Shown: positions 22,268-32,091 of the stretch, piece after piece
Layout of the letters: each line of letters opens with the position of its first letter
Position numbering within the stretch: position 1 is the first letter of the stretch
Assembly (NCBI GenBank): GCA_905479995.1
Contig: CAJQON010000016.1
Location: 1-33,096, forward strand
Reading direction: 5' to 3'
Origin: an uncultured Flavobacteriales bacterium
GTDB lineage: Bacteria > Bacteroidota > Bacteroidia > Flavobacteriales_E > Vicingaceae
DNA length: 33,096 nt
Notes under the pieces: generated by a model
The model's input: only the letters and a program-made list of their open reading frames with translations
What the model was told of the DNA's origin: nothing
The model's database searches: none
Translations under genes and position numbers: made by a program

Positions 22268-22900
22268 TTAGAATCCGCAATTACACGATTTTGAAAACTT
22301 CAATTTAGTAGAAGGCAGTAGTGCTCTAATAGCTTGCTGTTCGGTTGGGCTCATTAAAATTACTCGCATGTCTATTTCAAGTAAGTTACCTCTCAGCTCT
22401 GCAATTTCTCTAGGTAATGCGCCTATGTCGTTGCCCCATAAATCCATAAATTGTAGTTCTTTCAAAAATTTAATTTCTGGAGGTAAACTAACCAAACCAT
22501 TTTGATTGGCCTCCAATCGTTTTAAATGTTTGAGGTTGCCAAGTTCTTTGGTAATAATTTCAATTTTGTTGTTTGAAATGTAGAGCTCTTGCAAATACTT
22601 AAATTCACCTATTTGGGTGGGAAAAATTTTGAACTTATTTCTATTTAGCTCTAAAACATTTAAGTTTTTAAATTGATAAATTTCTTCTGGAAGTTCACTT
22701 AACTTTAGCTTTTTAAGGTTTAGTTTGTATACTTGAAGAGGGTCTTGTTTAAGTGCTTTCGTTAATGTGTAGGTTGGCATTGTGTCGAGACCAATAGAGT
22801 CAAGAACTTGGCTCCAAGTAATAAATGGAGAAAGTATAAAAAGTGCCGCAATGCTGCACTTAACTAAGAATCTGTATTGCTTTTTTCTTATCAATCTCAA
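22268..22900 (-). CDS. Exported leucine-rich repeat protein
   Basis: Up to 210 residues. After a signal peptide (CSIAALFILSPFITWSQ), five or so leucine-rich repeats of the bacterial type follow (LKLSELPEEIYQFKNLNVLE, NKFKIFPTQIGEFKYLQEL, NKIEIITKELGNLKHLKRLE, NGLVSLPPEIKFLKELQFM, NDIGALPREIAEL), then a short C-terminal part ending in CNCGF. No ATG or GTG precedes the signal peptide in frame; the start is a TTG at 22900 or 22894, inside the 3' end of ribF, so translation may depend on ribF. LRRs usually bind proteins; the partner is unknown. Confidence 0.75.
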   Translation of the reverse strand: MRLIRKKQYRFLVKCSIAALFILSPFITWSQVLDSIGLDTMPTYTLTKALKQDPLQVYKLNLKKLKLSELPEEIYQFKNLNVLELNRNKFKIFPTQIGEFKYLQELYISNNKIEIITKELGNLKHLKRLEANQNGLVSLPPEIKFLKELQFMDLWGNDIGALPREIAELRGNLLEIDMRVILMSPTEQQAIRALLPSTKLKFSKSCNCGF

Positions 22901-23786
22901 GTTGGATTTTTAATGCTGAGAGCTGATCAAATTTTCGTTCATCTCTTATTCGATCATAAAACTCTATTCTAATCTCTTTATTATATATGTCCGCATCAAA
23001 GTTAAAGATATTCACTTCAATAGATATATCTGTTCCTTTTACGGTAGGTCTGTTGCCAATGTTTAACATTCCTTGGTGTTTTTCGTTATCTACAATAACT
23101 TTAACTGCATAAACTCCATTTGCAGGTATAAGTTTGTACCATTCATTGGTTTTTAAATTTGCAGTTGGAAAACCTAATTGGCGACCAATTTTGTTTCCTT
23201 CAATAATTGTGCCTTCAATAAAGTAATTGTATCCTAAAAATTGGGTAGCGTTTTTAATGTTGCCTTCATTTAAAGAGTTCCTAATTTTTGTAGAACTTAC
23301 ATTTACATTATCAATAGATTGAGCATCTATCTGTTCTAATTCAAAATTATATAGTGGAGCAAGTTCTTGTAGGTCTTCGAAAGATCCTTCTCTGTTTCTT
23401 CCAAAATGATGATCGTAGCCTATAATTAATGCACCAACATTTAACTGACCTACTAATATGTCTCTAACAAATTCGGTAGAGTTTAAACGCGAAAATTCTT
23501 TAGAAAACGGATGAATAATGAGGTGGTCAATACCAGATTTTTCTAATAGTTTGATGCGCTCATCAATAGTGTTTAATAATCGCAATTCATTATCGTCTGG
23601 ATAGAGCACCATTCGAGGGTGTGGAAAAAAGGTAAGAATAACAGATTCTCCGCCAATTGTTTTGGCTGCGTTTTTAAGTTGGTTAATGATAACATTGTGT
23701 CCTAGGTGAACACCATCAAAAGTGCCTATGGTAATAGCCGATTTCTCAGTGTTATTGTACGCTTCAATGCTTTTGTAAACCTTCAC
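22860..23786 (-). CDS. ribF: Bifunctional riboflavin kinase / FAD synthetase
   Basis: 308 residues from a GTG at 23786. A longer frame opens at a TTG (23834), but the GTG gives the N-terminus M-K-V-Y-K-S-I typical of the family. The N-terminal half is the FMN adenylyltransferase (ITIGTFDGVHLGH, LTFFPHPR, IIGYDHHFGRNREG). The C-terminal half is the riboflavin kinase (GRQLGFPTANL, ANGVYAVKV, GMLNIGNRPTV, IRIEFYDRIRDERKF). It makes FMN and FAD. The 3' end overlaps the LRR gene by 41 bp. It is divergent from atpD, with 168 bp between. Confidence 0.94.
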   Translation of the reverse strand: MKVYKSIEAYNNTEKSAITIGTFDGVHLGHNVIINQLKNAAKTIGGESVILTFFPHPRMVLYPDDNELRLLNTIDERIKLLEKSGIDHLIIHPFSKEFSRLNSTEFVRDILVGQLNVGALIIGYDHHFGRNREGSFEDLQELAPLYNFELEQIDAQSIDNVNVSSTKIRNSLNEGNIKNATQFLGYNYFIEGTIIEGNKIGRQLGFPTANLKTNEWYKLIPANGVYAVKVIVDNEKHQGMLNIGNRPTVKGTDISIEVNIFNFDADIYNKEIRIEFYDRIRDERKFDQLSALKIQLEIDKKKAIQILS

Positions 23787-23899
23787 AAAATGTGTGTTAA
23801 ATCTGCTAAAATAGTTTTGCTTTTTATAGGACAAATATCCATATTAAAATTAAATAAAAATAATATTATAATATCTTATAATTAATTGTCAAATAATAG

Positions 23900-23908
23900 T
23901 ATTTTTGC
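23900..23908 (+). promoter_or_regulatory. Candidate -7 box (TATTTTTGC) for atpD
   Basis: Matches the Bacteroidota TAnnTTTG(C) element and lies 46 bp before the atpD ATG. A TTG at 23886-23888 is too close to be the ideal -33 element. The leader is A-rich, as expected of highly translated genes in this phylum. Confidence 0.45.
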
Positions 23909-23924
23909 ACCCGAAATTACCTAG

Positions 23925-25463
<1,539 letters not shown>

Positions 25464-25470
25464 TTAGAAT

Positions 25471-25704
25471 ATGCAATTAGATATAATTACACCAGAAAAT
25501 AAAGTATACTCAGGAGAAGTTGAGGTAGTGAACTTACCAGGATCCGATGGGTCATTTGGAATCTTAAAGGATCACGCACCAATTATCTCAACCTTAAAAG
25601 AAGGAGAGATTAAAGTTGTTGAAAATGGCAGCGAGAAATCATTTCCTATAAAAGGTGGAGTAGTAGAGGTGAACAACAATAAAATAATTGTTTTAGCAGA
25701 GTAA
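25471..25704 (+). CDS. atpC: F1 ATP synthase subunit epsilon, short form
   Basis: 77 residues, about half the usual bacterial length. Only the N-terminal beta-sandwich is present (MQLDIITPENKVYSGEVEVV ... LPGSDGSFGILKDHAPIIST ... GGVVEVNNNKIIVLAE). The C-terminal helical hairpin that inhibits ATP hydrolysis in other bacteria is absent. It starts 7 bp after atpD and is followed by a strong terminator, so the two genes form one transcript. Confidence 0.95.
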   Translation: MQLDIITPENKVYSGEVEVVNLPGSDGSFGILKDHAPIISTLKEGEIKVVENGSEKSFPIKGGVVEVNNNKIIVLAE

Positions 25705-25724
25705 CAGCTAAAGGCATAAAATTT

Positions 25725-25759
25725 AAAAAGAGGAAAGCAATTGCTTTCCTCTTTTTTTT
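25725..25759 (+). terminator. Rho-independent terminator of atpDC
   Basis: A perfect 16 bp inverted repeat, AAAAAGAGGAAAGCAA and its complement, meeting without spacer and running into eight T residues. It lies 20 bp after the atpC stop. Confidence 0.93.
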
Positions 25760-25847
25760 GCCAAAATAGTTACTTATAAAATCAGTAATTTTACCGCATA
25801 ACGTAATTTTTTAATTGCGCCCCTTATATTAACTTAAATACCCCAAA

Positions 25848-27278
25848 ATGACTAAAGTAACAACGTTATTAGTAGTCCTATCTTTTTTTTCTAGTACAGT
25901 ATTTTCTCAAGTAATGAATACTAAAACATATCGAGATCTTACTATTGCCTACATTGAAACGAACCTTGCTAAATATGATTTTGAAGACCCGTTGTGTGCG
26001 AATATTTTAGATTCATTAAATTTTTCACCCCCCGGGGATGGCACCTATCTGAAAGCCACTTTCGGGACTCGTTATTTGGGGTCTTCTTCGTCACCATCAG
26101 ACAATCATGGTGGATTTGATTTTTGGGATGAAATGGAATGTGGTACAACTTCCTATGGAGAGTTGAATAAAGCGCCCATTGTTTGCATGTGTGATGGCGT
26201 AATTAGTGAAGTAATTCATGGGACCGATGCAGCTATGGAGTTGCTCGGTGGAGGAAGAAGTGTTCAGGTAACTTGTGATTCGGTGTCACAAGCATTTAAT
26301 GAGAAAATAAAGATTAATTACCGACACCTTAGTGCTTTAGGGAGTAGGGCTGCAATTGCTTATACTGCACCAATAAATAGTATTAGAATTAACAAAGGAG
26401 ACAATATTGGAGTTATGGGTGAAAGCGGAAAAACATCTAGTTTACATTTACATTTAAGCGCAGAAATAGATCGCGCTACAATTGGTACGTATTATCTTCA
26501 TACAGCTCGCTTGTTTAATCCAATTGAGCACCCTGGAGTATTAGAGCCTTTAACCAATGCTAAAATAGAATTGTTGCACGATTGGCCAGATAGTGCTTTG
26601 TTTCGAGTAGTATGGCCATTTAACCAAACAATTAATCGTTTTGAATTTTCTGTTGGGTCATCATTTCAAGCTGTTTTTGATAAGGAGGAAGCTTATGAGG
26701 TTGGTTCTTCTACAAGAGATGATTTTGACTGTGTTCCGGGATTTCAAATTTATGCATATAAGTTTAATGGAAAGAAAACTGCAAAAGAACGATATGAGGA
26801 TGTGAAGGGCGATATGCCTGCTATTTATCCGGCTTCTCCTGAGCGAGATAATAATTTGTCAATTTACAATTATTCTCATATCCCAATTGTGCATGATAGT
26901 GTTGCTTTTGTGTATGATTTTGTAGTAGAAAATTTGCCTGCGAGCCATAGTTTAAATGATATTGTGGTAAAGGTGAGTGATGTTTGGGGATATACAGTAG
27001 AAGGTACGCTCTGGGCAAATACTATTAATGAAAAAAGTGTGGACTATACTGCTAAAATATTTCCCAATCCAACATCGTCAGAAATAACATTAGCTTTTAA
27101 CGCTGTAAACGAGCCTAAAAAAATAGACATCATAAACTTACATGGGAAATTAATTCATTCCATTTATTCAATTAAAATGAATGAAACCATAAATATGGAT
27201 AAGTTGTCGCCAGGTATTTATGTGGTAAAAATTCAAACTCAAAATAAGTTAGAAATGCATAGGGTAATACGAAACTAG
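25848..27278 (+). CDS. Secreted M23 (LytM-type) metallopeptidase with T9SS type A tail
   Basis: 476 residues. Signal peptide (1-20), then an M23 domain with HGGFD (H87 and D91), the YRH loop (H160) and HLHLS (H200, H202), which together form the zinc and catalytic site of lysostaphin-like peptidases. A beta-rich middle part follows. The C-terminus from about residue 405 is a T9SS sorting domain (AKIFPNPTSSEITLAF ... KLSPGIYVVKIQ ... RVIRN). M23 enzymes usually cut peptidoglycan cross-links. Export by T9SS suggests action on other cells or on surface or host protein. Two Cys pairs are visible in the catalytic part (C112, C114 among them). Confidence 0.88.
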   Translation: MTKVTTLLVVLSFFSSTVFSQVMNTKTYRDLTIAYIETNLAKYDFEDPLCANILDSLNFSPPGDGTYLKATFGTRYLGSSSSPSDNHGGFDFWDEMECGTTSYGELNKAPIVCMCDGVISEVIHGTDAAMELLGGGRSVQVTCDSVSQAFNEKIKINYRHLSALGSRAAIAYTAPINSIRINKGDNIGVMGESGKTSSLHLHLSAEIDRATIGTYYLHTARLFNPIEHPGVLEPLTNAKIELLHDWPDSALFRVVWPFNQTINRFEFSVGSSFQAVFDKEEAYEVGSSTRDDFDCVPGFQIYAYKFNGKKTAKERYEDVKGDMPAIYPASPERDNNLSIYNYSHIPIVHDSVAFVYDFVVENLPASHSLNDIVVKVSDVWGYTVEGTLWANTINEKSVDYTAKIFPNPTSSEITLAFNAVNEPKKIDIINLHGKLIHSIYSIKMNETINMDKLSPGIYVVKIQTQNKLEMHRVIRN

Positions 27279-27369
27279 TATATAATAACTAAATGATAAC
27301 CTTACAAACTAAAAGTAACTGGTGGGTGGTAAACGGGTAAGATTTTCCTAAATTTACCTTTACCGTAAA

Positions 27370-29457
27370 ATGAAGTTATTGTTAAGCATAAAAGTTATTA
27401 CCGAATACTCACTTTGGCTTGTGTTATTGTGCATAGCGTTGGGTGCAGTTTACGCTTTTGTTCTTTACTATAAAGATAGTAAGCTTTCTGAAACTAAACC
27501 TTGGCTATTAAGAACTATGGCTGCATTTCGGTTTTTACTCATTTCAATTTTAGCCTTCTTTTTGTTATCGCCTTTTGTTAAAACATTGTTTAATAAGGTA
27601 GAGAAGCCAGTAATTATAATTGCTCATGATAATTCGGAATCTATTGTTTTAAATAAAGATTCGGCTTTTTATAAAGGAGAATATTTAAAAAATCTTAATA
27701 ACCTTGTCGAAAAACTATCTCAAAACTATGAGGTTAAGTCATTTACTTTTTCGGATGATTTAAATGAAGGTATGGATCTTGATTTTGAAGGTAAGGTGAC
27801 CGATTTTTCTCATGTATTTGAAGAGTTAGCCCATAAGTTTTATAATAAAAATGTAGGAGCAGTATTGTTGGCTTCCGATGGAGTTTTTAACCAAGGTTCT
27901 AATCCAGTTTACAATACCAACATTGAATTTCCTGTTTATACTATTGCTTTGGGAGATACTTCAGCTCAAAAAGATATTATTTTAAAGGAAGTGGTACACA
28001 ATAAAATTACTTTCTTAGGCAATCAATTTCCTATCGAAATTGAAGCATTGGCTCAGCAATGTATTGGTGAAACTTCTCGTTTGATGGTTACTCATAATGG
28101 AAAAACATTAGACGAGAGTAGCTACACAATTACTGAAAACGAATTTAAAATTGATAAAAAATTGTTAATTGATGCCAAAGAAATTGGTGTTCAGCATTAT
28201 CGTGTTTCCTTATCAATCATCGAAAATGAAATTAGTGTCGTAAACAATGTGAAAGATATTTATGTGGATGTTTTAGATGGAAGACAAAATATTTTAATAT
28301 TGGCTAGTGCTCCACACCCCGATTTAAAGGCGCTAAAATTGAGCATAGAAAACAACGAAAATTATAAGGTTACTACTAAATTTAGTGCTGATTTTGATGG
28401 CAATGTTCAGCCATTTAGTTTAGTAATTGCACACCAAGTTAATTTGAATAATACAGCTGTAAAAAAATCATTAAACAGCAATGTTTCAGTGCTACATGTT
28501 CTTGGTTCGCAAACTAATTTCAAACAATTTAATGCATTAAATGTTGGCTTAGAAGTGCTCAATTCGAGAAATAGAGTGGATGAAGTTTTACCATCAGTTA
28601 CTGAAGGTTTTCCTTTGTTTACTCTTTCAGATAATGTGTTAAAATGGATTAAGGGAATGCCTCCATTGGCTAGCCCTTTTGGGAATTATCAAAACAAAGA
28701 GGAATCTCATGTGTTGCTACATCAAAAATTAGGTAGCGTTGTTACTCAAAAGCCTTTGTTGGCATTTTATGCTAGTAATGGAAAAAAGAAAGGTGTATTT
28801 GCTGGCGAAGGAATTTGGCGTTGGAGAATGCAGGATTATTTAAAGAATGGAACGCACGATAATTTTAATGAGTTAATTAATAAAGTGATACAATTCTTAT
28901 CGATAAAAGAGGATAAGAGTAAGTTTAAAATACTTTCAAAAAGTAACTATTTTGAAAATGAGGAGATATTACTATATGGTGAATTGTATAACGAGAGTTA
29001 TGAATTGATTAATGAACCTGAAATTAAGTTGGAATTAGTGGAGGAGGAAGGCAATAAATATAGCTTTGATTTTAATAGAACTGCTACTTCATATTTTTTA
29101 AATGCGGGGATATTGCCCCCAGGGTTTTATGGGTACAAGGCCACAGTAAATGTTGGGAATAAGGAATATACTGAAAACGGAAAATTTCAAATAAAACAAT
29201 TATTATTAGAGGCAAATAACACTGTTGCAAACCACCAGTTACTGCAAAATGTTTCTAATAAATTTGGAGGTGAAATGATTGGGCCTAAAGAGCTAGATAA
29301 AGTGTTGAAGTCAATTGAGGAAAGTAATAATATTACTTCAATTATATATGAGGAAGATGATTTAAAGGAGTTGATTAGCTTGAAATGGATCTTTTTTATA
29401 CTGCTTTGTTTGCTTAGTTTGGAGTGGTTTTTAAGGAAGCGGAATGGGGCTTATTGA
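27370..29457 (+). CDS. Membrane-anchored vWA-domain protein
   Basis: 695 residues. Two N-terminal membrane segments (about 15-34 and 52-70) precede a von Willebrand A domain with a complete metal site: DNSES (87-91), a later Thr in KVTDFSH, and LLASDGVFNQG. Beta-sandwich-rich extracytoplasmic parts follow, and one C-terminal membrane segment (WIFFILLCLLSLEWFL) ends with a short basic tail. The layout resembles BatA/BatB-like and similar predicted envelope proteins, but the usual MoxR and bat neighbours are absent. Function unknown; vWA domains with an intact metal site usually bind a protein partner. Confidence 0.75.
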   Translation: MKLLLSIKVITEYSLWLVLLCIALGAVYAFVLYYKDSKLSETKPWLLRTMAAFRFLLISILAFFLLSPFVKTLFNKVEKPVIIIAHDNSESIVLNKDSAFYKGEYLKNLNNLVEKLSQNYEVKSFTFSDDLNEGMDLDFEGKVTDFSHVFEELAHKFYNKNVGAVLLASDGVFNQGSNPVYNTNIEFPVYTIALGDTSAQKDIILKEVVHNKITFLGNQFPIEIEALAQQCIGETSRLMVTHNGKTLDESSYTITENEFKIDKKLLIDAKEIGVQHYRVSLSIIENEISVVNNVKDIYVDVLDGRQNILILASAPHPDLKALKLSIENNENYKVTTKFSADFDGNVQPFSLVIAHQVNLNNTAVKKSLNSNVSVLHVLGSQTNFKQFNALNVGLEVLNSRNRVDEVLPSVTEGFPLFTLSDNVLKWIKGMPPLASPFGNYQNKEESHVLLHQKLGSVVTQKPLLAFYASNGKKKGVFAGEGIWRWRMQDYLKNGTHDNFNELINKVIQFLSIKEDKSKFKILSKSNYFENEEILLYGELYNESYELINEPEIKLELVEEEGNKYSFDFNRTATSYFLNAGILPPGFYGYKATVNVGNKEYTENGKFQIKQLLLEANNTVANHQLLQNVSNKFGGEMIGPKELDKVLKSIEESNNITSIIYEEDDLKELISLKWIFFILLCLLSLEWFLRKRNGAY

Positions 29458-29541
29458 TTTGTTGTGCTACAAAATTACAATTGAACGTTTTTATATTTAT
29501 GGAATAATGTTTAATTTTATGCTGATTAAATTATCTTAAAC

Positions 29542-29739
29542 ATGAAAAAGTCGCTTTATAGTAAAATATTAACTCTCGTTTTTGTCGCTAGTTTAGCTAT
29601 ACCATTTTCTGTTGCTCTTCAATCTTGTAGTGCTAAAAAAGGTAAATTCAATAAATCCAGAAATGGAGGTAAGAGAGTTAATTCATCAGGACAAGTAGGT
29701 AACCGTAAACATAGAAACGGTCACGTTTGGGGGAAATAA
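29542..29739 (+). CDS. Small basic lipoprotein
   Basis: 65 residues. The signal peptide ends in a lipobox (ALQSC, C29), so the mature protein should be a lipid-anchored peptide of 37 residues. The mature part is rich in Lys, Arg, Gly and Asn with almost no hydrophobic residues (SAKKGKFNKSRNGGKRVNSS, GNRKHRNGH). No known family is recognised. The ATG, the clear signal peptide and its position between genes support a real gene. It is followed by the convergent protease gene. Confidence 0.65.
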   Translation: MKKSLYSKILTLVFVASLAIPFSVALQSCSAKKGKFNKSRNGGKRVNSSGQVGNRKHRNGHVWGK

Positions 29740-29775
29740 CAAACTCAATATTTTTCTAAATATTTTCTTTTTGCA

Positions 29776-29804
29776 TTAGTTATGTAGGTCTTAGCCTATA
29801 CTAA
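29776..29804. terminator. Possible hairpin between convergent genes
   Basis: Arms TTAGT ... TAGG and CCTA ... ACTAA with a bulge, covering the stop codon of the protease gene. No T-tract follows; weak. Confidence 0.25.
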
Positions 29805-32014
29805 TTTATAATAATGCGCTTTACTATTCGGCTTTCTTTGGTTTCTATGAGAATGAAATATGCTCCAGCATGAAGAGTTGTTAGATCAATAAATTCTTTG
29901 TTTTTAGGTTGGTTGTTTTGGTAAACAGATTTACCAATAATGTTGTATATTTTTAGTTGATAAGGCGCTCTTAATTGGCTGCTAATTGTAAAAATACCTT
30001 GGTTTGGATTAGGGTAAATTTTAAATTGTGAGTTGTTTGTTATTTCGTTAATACCGGTAGTACTTAAGCAAAATGGTATTACTAAGCTGTCACTGCTAAA
30101 AGTTGAATCTACATAGATGGTATCTCCAAAATTGTTTTCTAAGTAAATAGATCCGTTAACGGCAGCACAGCAATAGCCATCACCATAAGAATCTCTAATT
30201 ACCAAAGTAAAACAGCTGTCGTAAAGACAAAGACTTTCTGTAAATGATTGCCCACCTACTGTGCTGGGATATCCTTTGCTTTCAAAATAAGTGCTGCCGC
30301 TAGCATCTCTAATTATCCATGAACTTTCTGCACCAAAATTATCGGTGTTGAAGTGAAGGGTTCCAAACAAAGGATTGTCGTTAGATTTAAACTCCACTTG
30401 ATTAGAATCGTTTAGAATGTTTTGATCTAATCCTGAATTTGGATTACCGCAATAAGTTTTTAGCAAGTGGTTTCCGTTTGCAACGTACATGGTAGGAAGT
30501 GATATGGTGTCTATAGCATAAGTTGGTAGATTGCCGGACCAGTTGATTTGGTTTACTCCACCAGCATCTAACTCATAGTTTATAATTAGGCTAGTTAAAT
30601 TGCTAGAACCATTGTTCCTAATGGTAATTATTGGAGAAATAGAGTCTCCGCATATAAATGGAGAAACATCAGTAGCATCTAGCAAAACAGCATCTAATGT
30701 TGTGGGTGTTCCATTTGGGTCGTATCCATCTGTAGTGGTAGTTCCTGTATTTGTTGGGTCGAGCCAAAATTTTAATTGATTTGAGTTGGTTGGGTTCGCA
30801 TCCCAAGAAAGTGAAAATTTACCGTAATAATCAAAGGCATCATTGCCACAATCAGCATCTCCACCATGTAATTGACCAACAATTCTGTGGTTTTGATCGT
30901 AGAGTGGTGATCCAGAGGATCCACCTTCGGTTGTTCCAGAGTTCCAATCTAATACTTCCCAATGATCGTTTCCTGCAGTATAATAACCCGACTCTATTAA
31001 AGGATCCTTGTCATGAGATATTTTTTTTACATCACTTGATGGGAAGTGGATTCCAGTTCCTTTTGTTGGAGCAATATTAATGTTAGACCAGCCTGAATAA
31101 AACACCTTGTAACTTGCTGGAGGAGCACTTGATAATTCAACTAATTCAAAATCTGAAGGAGCATCGGAAGCTCTTAAAAAACAGCCACTAACCGTTTGAG
31201 TGGTAATGCCATCAATGTTGTTTGTGCAATCGGGAGATTGGTAATTGAACATGTAAATACTGTTGGTTTGTGGGTTGCAATGGAAGGCTGAAAGCACAAA
31301 GGGAGTTCCGTCTTTAGCTACATTTGAAATTAGGGCTCCAGAGCAAAATCGAGTATTGCTAGCGGTTAAGAGCATTACGGCTGATCTTATTTCATTTCCC
31401 CAAAAAGGGGTATCACAAATTGCATTTATGTGGCATGGTCCTGCGCTTCCAAAAGCTTTTAATTGCTTAAAAAAATCTCTGTAGCCGTGTACTACTGAAC
31501 TCACTTGTATTGTTCCTTTTCCTTGAGCACTTAAGGGTTCAAAATATTCTAGTGTTATACGATCTCCTTTAATTGGAGATGTGGAAAATTCTCCAGTAGT
31601 TTTGTTGTTCGATTCGGTAAATGCACCCAAAACATCTTTTTGATTAAAAACAAAAAACTGGGCTCCTTTTGGGAGCTGAAAAGAGCTAAAATTTAGGTTG
31701 ATGCTTAGTGCGTTTTTAGACTTTATTTCTAATCGCCAAACTCTATCCCCATTTGGTAGTGTTTCCCATGAGCCAGAGTTGTTAAGGTTTAGGTTTACTG
31801 CTTGTTCAATGCCAAAACGCCACGCAATGTCTTTGTGCACATCTGTAATAAGATCTTCATCTATATACTGTTGGGTGTTTAATACGGTTGTTTCGTGGAG
31901 TGAAATATTGTTGGTTAATACTTTTCCAAAGCTTAAAGGTTTTCCTCCATGGCTAATTTGAGCTGTTACAAATCCGCTGAGTACTATGAAAAGAATAAAA
32001 AAGAAATTTTTCAT
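29801..32014 (-). CDS. Lysyl-endopeptidase-like S1 serine protease with T9SS type A tail
   Basis: 737 residues from the ATG at 32014 (a GTG one codon upstream is less likely). After a signal peptide (ending FVTAQ) and a ~180-residue propeptide-like region, the trypsin-fold domain shows the catalytic His in LSAFHC (H245), Asp in SDFELVEL (D288) and Ser in GGSSGSP (S367), with several Cys pairs. The His-Cys and GGSSGSP forms match the lysyl endopeptidase branch. Beta-rich domains follow (VSPFICGDSISPIITIRNNG, and a YGDGYCC segment typical of T9SS cargo). The C-terminus is a sorting domain (FKIYPNPNQGIFTI ... GAYFILIETKESRIVKRIIIN). It should be a secreted protease active on proteins outside the cell. 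Confidence 0.9.
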   Translation of the reverse strand: MKNFFFILFIVLSGFVTAQISHGGKPLSFGKVLTNNISLHETTVLNTQQYIDEDLITDVHKDIAWRFGIEQAVNLNLNNSGSWETLPNGDRVWRLEIKSKNALSINLNFSSFQLPKGAQFFVFNQKDVLGAFTESNNKTTGEFSTSPIKGDRITLEYFEPLSAQGKGTIQVSSVVHGYRDFFKQLKAFGSAGPCHINAICDTPFWGNEIRSAVMLLTASNTRFCSGALISNVAKDGTPFVLSAFHCNPQTNSIYMFNYQSPDCTNNIDGITTQTVSGCFLRASDAPSDFELVELSSAPPASYKVFYSGWSNINIAPTKGTGIHFPSSDVKKISHDKDPLIESGYYTAGNDHWEVLDWNSGTTEGGSSGSPLYDQNHRIVGQLHGGDADCGNDAFDYYGKFSLSWDANPTNSNQLKFWLDPTNTGTTTTDGYDPNGTPTTLDAVLLDATDVSPFICGDSISPIITIRNNGSSNLTSLIINYELDAGGVNQINWSGNLPTYAIDTISLPTMYVANGNHLLKTYCGNPNSGLDQNILNDSNQVEFKSNDNPLFGTLHFNTDNFGAESSWIIRDASGSTYFESKGYPSTVGGQSFTESLCLYDSCFTLVIRDSYGDGYCCAAVNGSIYLENNFGDTIYVDSTFSSDSLVIPFCLSTTGINEITNNSQFKIYPNPNQGIFTISSQLRAPYQLKIYNIIGKSVYQNNQPKNKEFIDLTTLHAGAYFILIETKESRIVKRIIIN

Positions 32015-32091
32015 CACAAAATTTAATTCAATGCTAAAGATAAGGAATCTTTAAGTTGGTTGGTTGGATAGTTTGAGGAAAGGTGTTTAAG

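Noticed and set aside
23787-23834. Longer RibF N-terminus from a TTG
   Set aside because: The extra 16 residues are not typical of the family and the GTG at 23786 gives the usual N-terminus.
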